From the NCBI GenBank assembly GCA_944393325.1, contig CALXZU010000006.1, positions 1 through 51,955 on the forward strand: DNA of 51,955 nt, in the 5' to 3' direction. Source of the DNA: an uncultured Clostridia bacterium. GTDB lineage: Bacteria; Bacillota; Clostridia; TANB77; CAG-508. How positions within the stretch are numbered: position 1 is the first letter of the stretch; each line of letters begins with the position of its first letter. The notes below the pieces were generated by a model. It was given only the letters and a program-made list of their open reading frames with translations. It searched no databases and was not told the DNA's origin. Both the position numbers and the translations under genes were made by a program. Below are positions 19,911 through 28,149 of the stretch, piece by piece.

Positions 19911-21059
19911 TTACACAAACTCCTCAAAAACAATATTTGCTAAATCTAATCCTTTATTAGTTAATTTTATATTGTTTAAATCAACTTCTATTAATCCTTC
20001 TTCTACTAATTTATTAAGTTCTTTTCTAAATAAATACAAAGGATTTTCACAAAATTTTTCTTTAAATTTAGAAATATCAACACCTTCTATTTTTCTAAAA
20101 CCAAGCATCATAAACTCTTTTTCTTCATCTTCTTTTGTTTGTCTTTCTTCTATCGTTCTATTTTTTTCAAAATTACCTTCTTTGATATTTTTTATATATT
20201 CTTCTAAATTATCTATATTGCAAAATCTAATTTTATCTATATATGAATGTGCATTTATTCCAAATCCTATATATTCTTCTTGATTCCAACAATTCAAATT
20301 ATGTTTTGACTCTTTCTGCTTTTTAGAAAAATTAGATATTTCGTAATGATTATATCCATTAAGTTCTAAAAAATCTTTCACATACCAATACATATTTCTT
20401 TCAACTTCATCAGAAGGTAATTCTATTTTATTTTCTTCTAATAATTTATAAAATACTGTTCCTTCTTCTATTATTAAAGAATATACACTTATATGTTCAG
20501 GACTTAATTTTATGATTTCTTCTAAACTTTCTTTTATATCCTCTATCTTTTGACTTGGAAGTGCTATCATTAAATCTACATTAATATTTTTAAACCCTTG
20601 TTTTCTTGCTTCATTATAAGTTTCTAAAAATTCTTGATATGTATGAATTCTGCCAATTTCTTTTAATAATTCATCTTTTGTTGTTTGAAGCCCTATACTT
20701 AATCTATTTATTCCTATCTTTTTATATTCTTCTAACTTTTCTTTATTCACAGTACCAGGATTTACTTCTATTGTAATTTCAATATCTTGCCATTTTATTT
20801 TATTATTTTTAAGTTTCTCTTTTAATAAATTTAATATTTCTACTATATATTTTTCATTTATATATGAAGGCGTACCTCCTCCTATATAAATAGTTGTAAC
20901 TATTTTTTTAGAAAAATCAAAATTATCTATTTCTTTTTTTAAACAATTCATATATTCTTCTATTAAATTATCTTTATTATAAAAAGAAATAAAATCACAA
21001 TAATTACATTTTCTTGCACAAAATGGTATATGAATATATATCCCAAAATTATTTTCCAT
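19911..21059 (-). CDS. hemW: HemW-type radical SAM protein (coproporphyrinogen oxidase-like)
   Basis: The 382-residue product starts with GIYIHIPFCARKCNYCDF, whose CxxxCxxC binds the 4Fe-4S cluster, followed by YIGGGTPSYI and LSIGLQT. The family was long named oxygen-independent coproporphyrinogen III oxidase. HemW proteins with this shorter N-terminus act as heme chaperones, so a true oxidase role is unlikely. The C-terminal HemN domain ends the protein. It overlaps whiA by 11 nt, implying translational coupling. Confidence 0.9.
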   Translation of the reverse strand: MENNFGIYIHIPFCARKCNYCDFISFYNKDNLIEEYMNCLKKEIDNFDFSKKIVTTIYIGGGTPSYINEKYIVEILNLLKEKLKNNKIKWQDIEITIEVNPGTVNKEKLEEYKKIGINRLSIGLQTTKDELLKEIGRIHTYQEFLETYNEARKQGFKNINVDLMIALPSQKIEDIKESLEEIIKLSPEHISVYSLIIEEGTVFYKLLEENKIELPSDEVERNMYWYVKDFLELNGYNHYEISNFSKKQKESKHNLNCWNQEEYIGFGINAHSYIDKIRFCNIDNLEEYIKNIKEGNFEKNRTIEERQTKEDEEKEFMMLGFRKIEGVDISKFKEKFCENPLYLFRKELNKLVEEGLIEVDLNNIKLTNKGLDLANIVFEEFV

Positions 21060-21930
21060 TTGCTATCTCCACTATTTTCTTTAATCTATAATTCACACCT
21101 GATTTTCCAATTGGTTTTTCTAATTTTTTTCCAAGTTCAGAAAGTGCCATATCTGGATTTTCTAATCTTAGTTTTGCAATTTCTTTTAAGTTATCATTTA
21201 ACTTATTAAAATCACCATTTTCTTTTAATTTCTTAATTGCTGCTATTTGCTCTATTGAAGCATTTATTGTTTTATTTAAATTTGCCGTTTCACAATTTAC
21301 AAGTCTATTTATTTTTCCTCTCATTTCCTTTTGAATTCGTATATCTTCAAATTCCATCATTGCTTTTGTTGCTCCTATTAGAGCTAAAAACTTAGAAATT
21401 TCCTCTCCTTCTTTTATATATAAAGATTTTTTATTTTTTATAGTTAATTTTTTTGTGTTTATATCTAATATTTTTAAAATATCAATTATACTATTTAAAT
21501 TTTTTTCTTCTTTAAAACTTATTTCTAAATGGTATTTTTTGTTAGGATTATTTATAGATCCAGCACCCATAAAAACTCCTCTTATTATTGCTTTTAAACT
21601 CTCATTTTCTAACTTTTGTATATATTCATTTTGCAAATATATTCTGTTTTCATTTATTAAAACAAAATCTGAAACATCTTTCTTTTTTAAAGTTACTATA
21701 AAGTTTTTTCCTACTATTTCTATATTATGATTAATATCTAAATTAGCAAGTAATTTTGAAAATCTATTAATATTATAGTCACTTTCAGTTGTAAATTTAA
21801 CAATTTTCTTTTCTATTATTTCAATATTTCCTGAAATCAAATATCCTATTAATTCATTTTTAACAATTTTCTTATTACTTAAATTACTTGTTTTATTTAA
21901 CTCTTGTTTTATCTCAGAAGAAAAAGACAT
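21049..21930 (-). CDS. whiA: WhiA family DNA-binding protein
   Basis: The chosen start is MSFSSEIKQELNK (21930), with GGAGGGGGA upstream. An in-frame Met 15 nt further up lies in the ribosome site. The product is about 293 residues. The N-terminal half is the LAGLIDADG-homing-endonuclease-like fold (FMGAGSINNPNKKYHLE at about 120-135). The C-terminal helix-turn-helix contains ALSELGKKLEKPIGKSGVNYRLKKI (written here in part: LGKKLEKPIGKSGV). WhiA affects cell division and sporulation in Gram-positive bacteria. It is coupled to hemW. Confidence 0.93.
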   Translation of the reverse strand: MSFSSEIKQELNKTSNLSNKKIVKNELIGYLISGNIEIIEKKIVKFTTESDYNINRFSKLLANLDINHNIEIVGKNFIVTLKKKDVSDFVLINENRIYLQNEYIQKLENESLKAIIRGVFMGAGSINNPNKKYHLEISFKEEKNLNSIIDILKILDINTKKLTIKNKKSLYIKEGEEISKFLALIGATKAMMEFEDIRIQKEMRGKINRLVNCETANLNKTINASIEQIAAIKKLKENGDFNKLNDNLKEIAKLRLENPDMALSELGKKLEKPIGKSGVNYRLKKIVEIANGK

Positions 21931-21945
21931 AAAATCCCCCTCCAA

Positions 21946-22044
21946 CTGTTTTTTGGGACGGAGGCAAAAAACAGTTTTTTATAATCTATATTTTTAAACT
22001 TTTTCATTTCATAAGCTGTTTTTTGCCTCCGTCCCAAAAAACAG
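21946..22044. repeat. Second inverted pair of the GGGACGGAGGC palindromic repeat
   Basis: Copies at 21946-21974 and 22016-22044 are exact inverted repeats of each other. The right copy touches the prmC stop codon and the left one lies upstream of whiA. The arrangement is the same as between queA and tgt. Confidence 0.9.
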
Positions 22045-22890
22045 CTAATTTAATTTTGCGATTATTACTCTATCATTATCACACAAATCTTTTATACATT
22101 GAATATTTGTATATTTTTCTTCGTTTTTTAGTAAATCTTCTACATCTTCTTTTTGGTCATATCCTATTTCAAAACATAAATATCCATTAAATTTCAAATA
22201 TTCTTCTGCTTTATTTATTATTTTTCTGTAAAAATCTAATCCGTCATATCCTCCATCTAATGCTAATTTTGGTTCCTTTTGCACTTCTTTATCTAAACTT
22301 TTTAAAACCTCTTTTTTTATATAAGGTGGATTTGACACTATTATATCATATTTTTCTTTTTTTATATTATTAAATAAATCTGATTCTACAAATGTTATTT
22401 TATTTTCTACCTCATTATTTTTTGCATTTAATTTTGCTACATTTAATGCTTTTTTTGATATATCTACTGCTGTAATTTGACTTTTTTCTATATACTTTGC
22501 AAGTGATACTGCTATTGCACCACTTCCTGTACACAAGTCTAATATTTTTTTTGCTCCCATTTTTTTTGATATTTTTATTACCTCTTCCACTAATGTTTCT
22601 GTATCCTGTCTTGGTATTAATACATTTTCGTCAACATAGAATGTCATTTTCATAAATTCTTGTCTATGTGTTATATGCTGAATTGGTATTCCTTGACATA
22701 ACTTTTTTATTGCTTTAAAATAATTTACCTCTTGTCTTAACATTAATATTGATTTATCATATACTAATAAATATTCTCTGGGTTTATTTAATACATATTG
22801 CATTATTAGTCTTGCTTTTATATTAGGTTCTGTTATATTATTATTTTTAAGAATTATCATTCCTTTTCTTATTGTTTCTCTTATTGTCAT
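22045..22890 (-). CDS. prmC: Peptide chain release factor N5-glutamine methyltransferase
   Basis: The enzyme methylates the Gln of the GGQ motif in release factors 1 and 2. The start MTIRETIRKG (22890) follows GGAGGTGAGATT. The upstream in-frame extension is hydrophobic non-coding sequence. Motifs: N-terminal helical domain, LIPRQDTETLVEE, the SAM-binding LDLCTGSGAIAVSLAK and the catalytic VSNPPYIKKE. About 281 residues, normal length. prfA is not adjacent in this window. Confidence 0.93.
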   Translation of the reverse strand: MTIRETIRKGMIILKNNNITEPNIKARLIMQYVLNKPREYLLVYDKSILMLRQEVNYFKAIKKLCQGIPIQHITHRQEFMKMTFYVDENVLIPRQDTETLVEEVIKISKKMGAKKILDLCTGSGAIAVSLAKYIEKSQITAVDISKKALNVAKLNAKNNEVENKITFVESDLFNNIKKEKYDIIVSNPPYIKKEVLKSLDKEVQKEPKLALDGGYDGLDFYRKIINKAEEYLKFNGYLCFEIGYDQKEDVEDLLKNEEKYTNIQCIKDLCDNDRVIIAKLN

Positions 22891-22939
22891 AATCTCACCT
22901 CCGATACATAAATATAATATCACAAAAATAAAACAAAAT

Positions 22940-22969
22940 CCAGAAAAAAGTACCAATTTAAGGTACTTT
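22940..22969 (-). terminator. Terminator after the LamG prepilin gene
   Basis: AAAGTACC (22947-22954) pairs with GGTACTTT (22962-22969). On the minus strand a run of U follows. It lies just past the stop at 22977. Confidence 0.8.
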
Positions 22970-22976
22970 CTTAGCT

Positions 22977-24164
22977 TTAATTATTTATTTTTTGATTTAC
23001 CAACATATTATGATAATTTACTGTCATTTCACAATTATTTTTTACTTCTTCATCTGTTAATATTTTGTTATACAGCCTACAAGCATATATGTCTAATTTT
23101 CCATATTGTTCCGTATATACATCTCCACCTATCATTAAACCTATTGTAAACGGAATAGAACTATTTGTTATTTCTCCTCCTAACATCCAATCATGGTTAC
23201 AAATTGTTGAAATAATGAATTTACCATTCCAAAAAAATTTTACTGTGCAATTGTTAAAATCTATTGTTAATGTTAAATATCCTCCATCATTTTCGTCTAA
23301 ATTCCCTATATTTTTATCAAACCTTATCCAGTGCATTTTATTATCTCCAATAGATAAATCAGAGCCAGAATCTAAGCCACTCATGCAATAAGATAATCCG
23401 TCATTTTCCCAAATTGTTCTAAATCTATTAACATAGTTATTATCATTCTTTAAAGTTTTTGCCAATAAACTAGCACTTATACTATCTGTTTTCCCATAAA
23501 ACTCAAATGTAAGTCCATTTTCTATATTAATATTTTCTTGTGGATAAACTTCAATGTAATCATCTATTCCGTCTAACTTAAATTCTGTATTATTCCAACC
23601 ATATCCATCATCTTCCTCTATTCCATATACAGTTACCCCATCTCCCCAAGAATTTTCATCTGACATATTTATCGGATCTGCATTTAGTATTAAACCATCT
23701 TTTACTGCTAAATTATCCCCATATTGAAATTTGCTTGTTCCTTCTTTTGGTAACTGTACTACTTCTCCTGTGTTATAGTTTATTACCCACTTATACTTTG
23801 TTTCTCCATAATTTTCTAAATCTATACCTTCCTCTACATAATTCCAACCTGTTCCATATATTGTTTTTGTACTATCTACATATACAATTTTCCATCTATC
23901 GCCATTTGCAAGTTCCTTATCTATTAACTCTTCTCCAATTTTGTATTTTTCTTCACCTGTTACCTCTTTATTTATCATCATCAATTGTATTGCTTCTTTT
24001 TCTGTCGAAATTATTGTTTGTTCTTTTGCTTTATTTGCTTGTATTATAATACCATTCTCTCCTGTTAGCATAGCAATTGAAACAGATGCTAAAATTAATA
24101 AAATGATTATTGTTACTATAAGTGAAATAAGTGTAATTCCCCTATTTTTTTCTTTTGTTATCAT
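22977..24164 (-). CDS. Prepilin-like surface protein with LamG/concanavalin-like domain
   Basis: The 395-residue product begins MITKEKNRGITLISLIVTI, a prepilin leader and helix without the usual Glu at +5, followed by the MLTGENGI box shared with the other prepilin-like genes here. A coiled region leads to a C-terminal laminin-G/concanavalin-like sandwich (about 190-380; GLTFEFYGKT, LTLTIDFNNCTVKFFWNGK, and a closing YNKILTDEEVKNN). Such domains bind glycans. Here the Gly of the motif is encoded without any CGG, unlike in the RCC1 paralogue. The gene is divergent from a small XRE regulator, with operator-like repeats between them. Confidence 0.85.
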   Translation of the reverse strand: MITKEKNRGITLISLIVTIIILLILASVSIAMLTGENGIIIQANKAKEQTIISTEKEAIQLMMINKEVTGEEKYKIGEELIDKELANGDRWKIVYVDSTKTIYGTGWNYVEEGIDLENYGETKYKWVINYNTGEVVQLPKEGTSKFQYGDNLAVKDGLILNADPINMSDENSWGDGVTVYGIEEDDGYGWNNTEFKLDGIDDYIEVYPQENINIENGLTFEFYGKTDSISASLLAKTLKNDNNYVNRFRTIWENDGLSYCMSGLDSGSDLSIGDNKMHWIRFDKNIGNLDENDGGYLTLTIDFNNCTVKFFWNGKFIISTICNHDWMLGGEITNSSIPFTIGLMIGGDVYTEQYGKLDIYACRLYNKILTDEEVKNNCEMTVNYHNMLVNQKINN

Positions 24165-24206
24165 AAACTTCTTTCTCCTTGTTTGTTTATTTTTATTTTT
24201 TCATTA

Positions 24207-24272
24207 CCCCATATGAGGTGCCGTATTTATAATATCCCATATGGAGTAAAAAGTCAACCCCATATGGAGTAA
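24207..24272. promoter_or_regulatory. Promoter with three CCCATATGG operator repeats
   Basis: For the minus gene, TTGACT (24257-24252), a 17-nt spacer and TATTAT (24234-24229) form the promoter. CCCATATGGAGTAA occurs at 24236-24249 and 24259-24272, with a variant CCCATATGAGGTG at 24208-24220. One copy fills the spacer, one sits upstream of -35 and one lies at the transcription start. The simplest reading is repression by the adjacent XRE protein. A TATAAT at 24278-24283 probably serves that regulator. Confidence 0.75.
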
Positions 24273-24300
24273 TTTTCTATAATTAATATGAGGTGATTTT

Positions 24301-24522
24301 ATGAATACAAGATTAAGAGATTTAAGAGAAGATCATGATTTAACTCAAAAACAATGTGCTGAAATTGCATACATTTCAAAAAACTCCTACATTAGATATG
24401 AAAATGATGAAAGAATTCCCCCATTAGATACAATAATTAAATTTGCCAAATATTATAATGTTTCAATAGACTATATTGCAAAACTAACTGATGAGAAAAA
24501 ACCATATCCAAAAAATAATTAA
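24301..24522 (+). CDS. Small XRE-family transcriptional regulator
   Basis: The 73-residue protein is a single Cro/C1-type helix-turn-helix: LRDLREDHDLTQKQCAEIA, then SKNSYIRYENDERIPPLDTI and FAKYYNVSIDYI. No other domain is present. A TGAGGTGA site precedes the ATG. It is transcribed divergently from the LamG prepilin gene, whose promoter carries three repeats. Autoregulation and control of that gene are inferred from position. Confidence 0.88.
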   Translation: MNTRLRDLREDHDLTQKQCAEIAYISKNSYIRYENDERIPPLDTIIKFAKYYNVSIDYIAKLTDEKKPYPKNN

Positions 24523-24620
24523 TTTTATATTTCTTTACAATATTTTTAATATTTGTGATATACTATTTATAAATAAAATATGAGACAAAAGTTTTTTGTC
24601 TTGTTTAGGAGGTATGTTAT

Positions 24621-25340
24621 ATGTCAACACCGCATAACGAAGCAAATAAAGGTGATATTGCAAAAACTGTTATAATGCCTGGAGATCCTCTCCGTACTAA
24701 ATATATTGCTGAAAATTTTTTATCTGATTATCGACTAGTAAATCAAGTAAGAGGAATGTATGCATATACTGGAAAATATAAAGAAAAAGAGATTACTGTC
24801 ATGGCTTCTGGTATGGGTATGCCTAGTATGGGAATTTACTCATATGAATTATTTAAATTTTATGATGTAGAAAATATCATAAGAATAGGTTCTTGTGGAA
24901 GTTATAAACCAGAATTGAAATTATTTGATATTATTTTGTCAGAAAAAGTTTTTAGTGAGAGTAACTTTGCTTTAACTTTTAATAATGAAATTTGTCATAT
25001 TACAGAAGGAAATAAAGAATTAAATTCTATTATTGAAAATACTTCTAAAACTACAAATATTAACATAGTAAAAGGCAATACTGTATGTACTGATTGTTTT
25101 GATCTTTACATGACTGATGTTAATAAATTTTTAAAAAGAGTACCTAAAGATTTCAACCCTATTTCTGCTGAAATGGAGGCTTTTGCACTTTTCTATATTG
25201 CTAAAATTTTAAATAAAAAAGCAAGTTGTTTAATGAGTGTTGTAGATTCTAAATATATAAAAGAAGTTGCAACTCCAGAAGAAAGACAAACTGGCTTAAA
25301 TAATATGATAAAACTTGCTTTAGAAAGTGCTACTTTTTAA
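24621..25340 (+). CDS. deoD: Purine-nucleoside phosphorylase, DeoD type
   Basis: The enzyme splits purine (deoxy)nucleosides with phosphate in purine salvage. The 239 residues contain the family start STPHNEANKGDIAKTVIMPGDP, GMGMPSMGIYSYEL, IIRIGSCGSY and the substrate-binding SAEMEAFALFYIA. The length matches hexameric trimer-of-dimers PNPs. A GGAGG site lies 8 nt before the ATG, behind a GACAAAA/TTTTGTC hairpin. It is monocistronic, ending in a strong terminator. Confidence 0.95.
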   Translation: MSTPHNEANKGDIAKTVIMPGDPLRTKYIAENFLSDYRLVNQVRGMYAYTGKYKEKEITVMASGMGMPSMGIYSYELFKFYDVENIIRIGSCGSYKPELKLFDIILSEKVFSESNFALTFNNEICHITEGNKELNSIIENTSKTTNINIVKGNTVCTDCFDLYMTDVNKFLKRVPKDFNPISAEMEAFALFYIAKILNKKASCLMSVVDSKYIKEVATPEERQTGLNNMIKLALESATF

Positions 25341-25388
25341 ATTTGTTTCAGGAACGGAACAAAATAATAGTACTATAATTCCTAAAAC

Positions 25389-25419
25389 AAAAATATCCTT
25401 AATATTTAAGGATATTTTT
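25389..25419. terminator. Terminator after deoD
   Basis: AAAATATCCTTAA pairs with TTAAGGATATTTT around a 3-nt loop. It serves deoD and, on the other strand, possibly greA. Confidence 0.85.
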
Positions 25420-25420
25420 G

Positions 25421-25449
25421 CTGTTTTTTGCCTCCGTCCCAAAAAACAG
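25421..25449. repeat. Single GGGACGGAGGC palindromic repeat
   Basis: One 29-nt unit identical in sequence to the copies at 3938-3966 and 22016-22044. It abuts the greA stop codon, and no inverted partner is present. Confidence 0.9.
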
Positions 25450-25929
25450 TTATTTTTTTATAGATAAGATTTTATATTTCATTATTCCTCCAGGTGCATT
25501 TACTTCAACAACTTTGTTTTTCTTTGCTCCAAGTAGTGCAGCTCCTAAAGGTGATTCATTAGAAATCTTATTTTCTGCTAAATTTACTTCTGTAGAACCT
25601 ACTATTTGATATTCAATTTTCTCATCAAATTCCATATCTAATACTTTTACAATATTACCTACTTGTACTGTGTCTGTATTTATATCTTTTTGATCTATGA
25701 TTTTTGCATGTCTAAGTTTATCTTCAAGCTCAACTATTCTTGTTTCATTTTCTGCTTGCGCTGTTTTTGCTTCATCATATTCTGAATTTTCTGATAAATC
25801 TCCAAAACCTAATGCTACTTTTATTCTATCTGCTATTTCAGCTCTCTTCTCTGTTCTTAAATAATTTAATTCTGCATCTAATTTATCATATCCTTCTTGT
25901 GTTAATAATACTTCTTTCTTTTCTTCCAT
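25450..25929 (-). CDS. greA: Transcription elongation factor GreA
   Basis: GreA rescues backtracked RNA polymerase by stimulating transcript cleavage. The 159 residues have the N-terminal coiled-coil finger (LTQEGYDKLDAELNYLRTEKR, ending at the acidic tip near LSENSEYDEAK) and the C-terminal FKBP-like domain ending ESPLGAALLGAKKNKVVEVNAPGG. GAGGAGAA precedes the ATG. Upstream lies an 8-bp tandem repeat. Confidence 0.95.
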   Translation of the reverse strand: MEEKKEVLLTQEGYDKLDAELNYLRTEKRAEIADRIKVALGFGDLSENSEYDEAKTAQAENETRIVELEDKLRHAKIIDQKDINTDTVQVGNIVKVLDMEFDEKIEYQIVGSTEVNLAENKISNESPLGAALLGAKKNKVVEVNAPGGIMKYKILSIKK

Positions 25930-25979
25930 AGTTCATTTCTCCTCTCTTTAGGTAAATCAAATCTTTTTATCTGATTTTT

Positions 25980-26011
25980 ACTTTTTTACTTTTTTACTTT
26001 TTTACTTTTTT
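25980..26011. repeat. Four perfect ACTTTTTT tandem repeats upstream of greA
   Basis: The 8-bp unit is repeated four times without change, about 50 nt upstream of the greA start. It could vary in copy number by slippage and change promoter spacing, but no promoter is clearly placed around it. Confidence 0.7.
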
Positions 26012-26183
26012 GATTTTCTAATTTTAAATTTTTAATTTTTAATTTCTTATTTCCAATTTCTTGAAAAGTCAATTATTATATTAAGGCAAAAAATGAAATT
26101 TGTCAAGCAATTTCATTTTTTATTTTTACATTATATTCACTTTTTCTTAATTGTATTCTTTATTTTATCATTTTCTTTCGTTA

Positions 26184-26780
26184 TCAATTTGATTTTATAT
26201 ATTTTTTAGCACCTTTTAAATAGTCTATTCCAGAAAATATTGTTGCTATTACTTGTATTATCATTATTATAGTTACTATTAAATTTAATATTAGGTCTCC
26301 ACCTTGTAATACTCCTGTAAAACAATCTCCAAATGCATTTAAATCCACAAAAGCTAAAATTATTGCAATCATTTGAGTCAATGTTTTTAGTTTTCCCCAT
26401 TTAGATGCTGCAATTACTTCTCCACCTTGTTCTACTGCAATTAATCTATATCCTGATACTACAAATTCTCTTGCTAGTACTATTATTGGTATCCATGCAG
26501 GTAATTTTTGCTGTTCTACTAACATCAACATTGCTGCTAATACTAATATCTTATCTGCTAAAGGATCTAAGAATTTACCAAAAGATGTTACTTGATGATT
26601 TTTTCTTGCTAAATATCCATCTAGTTTATCTGTTATTGATGCTATTATAAAAATTATATCTATTATAATCCATTCTATTGGTATTCCTAAAAATTTCCCA
26701 TCTATTCCTAAAAAAGGTATTACAACCATTATCGGTACTAGTATCATTCTAAATATTGTTAATTTATTTGGTAAATTCAT
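26184..26780 (-). CDS. pgsA: CDP-diacylglycerol-glycerol-3-phosphate 3-phosphatidyltransferase
   Basis: The enzyme makes phosphatidylglycerol phosphate in the membrane. The 198 residues include the start NLPNKLTIFRMILVP and the CDP-alcohol phosphotransferase motif DGYLARKNHQVTSFGKFLDP followed by LADK (two catalytic Asp pairs). Four to five membrane helices are visible. PgsA is the best match; other family members share the motif. It lies 40 nt downstream of ctpA and may be co-transcribed. Confidence 0.92.
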   Translation of the reverse strand: MNLPNKLTIFRMILVPIMVVIPFLGIDGKFLGIPIEWIIIDIIFIIASITDKLDGYLARKNHQVTSFGKFLDPLADKILVLAAMLMLVEQQKLPAWIPIIVLAREFVVSGYRLIAVEQGGEVIAASKWGKLKTLTQMIAIILAFVDLNAFGDCFTGVLQGGDLILNLIVTIIMIIQVIATIFSGIDYLKGAKKYIKSN

Positions 26781-26820
26781 CTTCTTCCCTCTTTTCTTGT
26801 AAGTATTATATATATCATAA

Positions 26821-28032
26821 TTATTTTAAAATTTCAATTGCTTTTTGTAATTGTGTATCATCATTTTTTTCTACATTTAATACATTTGTTATACTTTCTG
26901 GTAATTCAACTTTTTCATCTGGTTCTATTCCTACCTTATTTATTTCTGTTCTATTTGGTGTTAAATATTTTTCAGATGTTATTTTTAATCCACTTCCATC
27001 TGGCAAGGTTAGTAATTGTTGTATTACTCCCTTTCCATATGTTTTTTCGCCTACTATTGTTGCTTTTTTATGGTCTTTTAATGCTCCTGCTAAAATTTCT
27101 GATGAACTTGCTGTATTTTCATTTGTTAAAACTACTATAGGCATATTAATTATTGGGTCATCTGTTGTTTTTTCTACTGTTTCATTATTATCTTTATCTA
27201 CCTCATATAAAATAACAGAATCTTTTTCTAATATATAATTTGCAATTTCTAATGCTTCGTCTACTATTCCGCCTCCATTATTTCTTAAATCTATTATTAA
27301 TGATTTTATTCCCTGTGCTTCTAATTCCTGGAATTTAGTTTCAAATTCTTCTGCTGTTCCATCATCAAATGATGAAAATTCTATATATCCAATATTATTT
27401 TCTAAAACTTCTCCTTCTACAGGGTTTACTTTTATATTTTCTCTTGTTAGTTCAAATTCTAAAGTTTCATCATCTCTTAAAATTTGAATTTTTACTTTAC
27501 TTCCTTCTTCTCCTTTAATATTATTTGATGCTTCTGTCATTTGCTCACCTGTATATGTTACTCCATCTACTGATATAATATAGTCTCCTGGCTGTATCCC
27601 TGCTTTTTCTGCTGGACTTCCTTTTATTGGTGCTAATACCATTATTTTATTTGCTTCAGTGTCTTCTACCATATATATTCCTACACCAACAAAGTTTCCA
27701 GTTGTATCTGCCATATAGTCTTCCATATCCTCTTTAGAAATATACTCTGTATATTCATCTCCAAGTCCTTCTATATATCCTGCTATTGCTCCTTCTTTTA
27801 GTTTTTCTTCATCTATTTCTCCTAAATAATATTTATCTATTATTCTCCTATAATTATCTAATGTTTCTACCAATTCCTCATTTTCTTTAGATTTTGCAAT
27901 TAAACTTTTTCCGAAACCATCATTTGTAAAATATTGATACATTCCTATTGATGTTATTAAAAATGTTATAAATGCTACTAAAATTATTAGCATTATAATT
28001 TTATAAGTTTTGAATTTTTTTGGTTCTTCCAT
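26821..28032 (-). CDS. ctpA: S41 family C-terminal processing peptidase
   Basis: The 403-residue product is membrane anchored (helix about 10-32). A PDZ domain spans about 100-185 (GVGIYMVEDT, PAEKAGIQPGDYIISVDG). The tail-specific protease core has LIIDLRNNGGG, NENTASSSEILAGALKDH with the nucleophile Ser, and the general base Lys in VGEKTYGKGVIQ. Such proteases cut secreted wall proteins and, in spore formers, signalling proteins. It lies directly downstream of the three M23 hydrolases and ftsEX, a frequent neighbourhood for CtpA/B. Confidence 0.92.
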   Translation of the reverse strand: MEEPKKFKTYKIIMLIILVAFITFLITSIGMYQYFTNDGFGKSLIAKSKENEELVETLDNYRRIIDKYYLGEIDEEKLKEGAIAGYIEGLGDEYTEYISKEDMEDYMADTTGNFVGVGIYMVEDTEANKIMVLAPIKGSPAEKAGIQPGDYIISVDGVTYTGEQMTEASNNIKGEEGSKVKIQILRDDETLEFELTRENIKVNPVEGEVLENNIGYIEFSSFDDGTAEEFETKFQELEAQGIKSLIIDLRNNGGGIVDEALEIANYILEKDSVILYEVDKDNNETVEKTTDDPIINMPIVVLTNENTASSSEILAGALKDHKKATIVGEKTYGKGVIQQLLTLPDGSGLKITSEKYLTPNRTEINKVGIEPDEKVELPESITNVLNVEKNDDTQLQKAIEILK

Positions 28033-28149
28033 TATTTTGCCTCCATTTTTTATTATGTTGCTAAAGCTGGGCGGATTCTTCCGCCCACATAATTTAATAA
28101 TTATTTATTTAATTATATGTATTAAAATTTGTTTAAATTACTTAATCTA

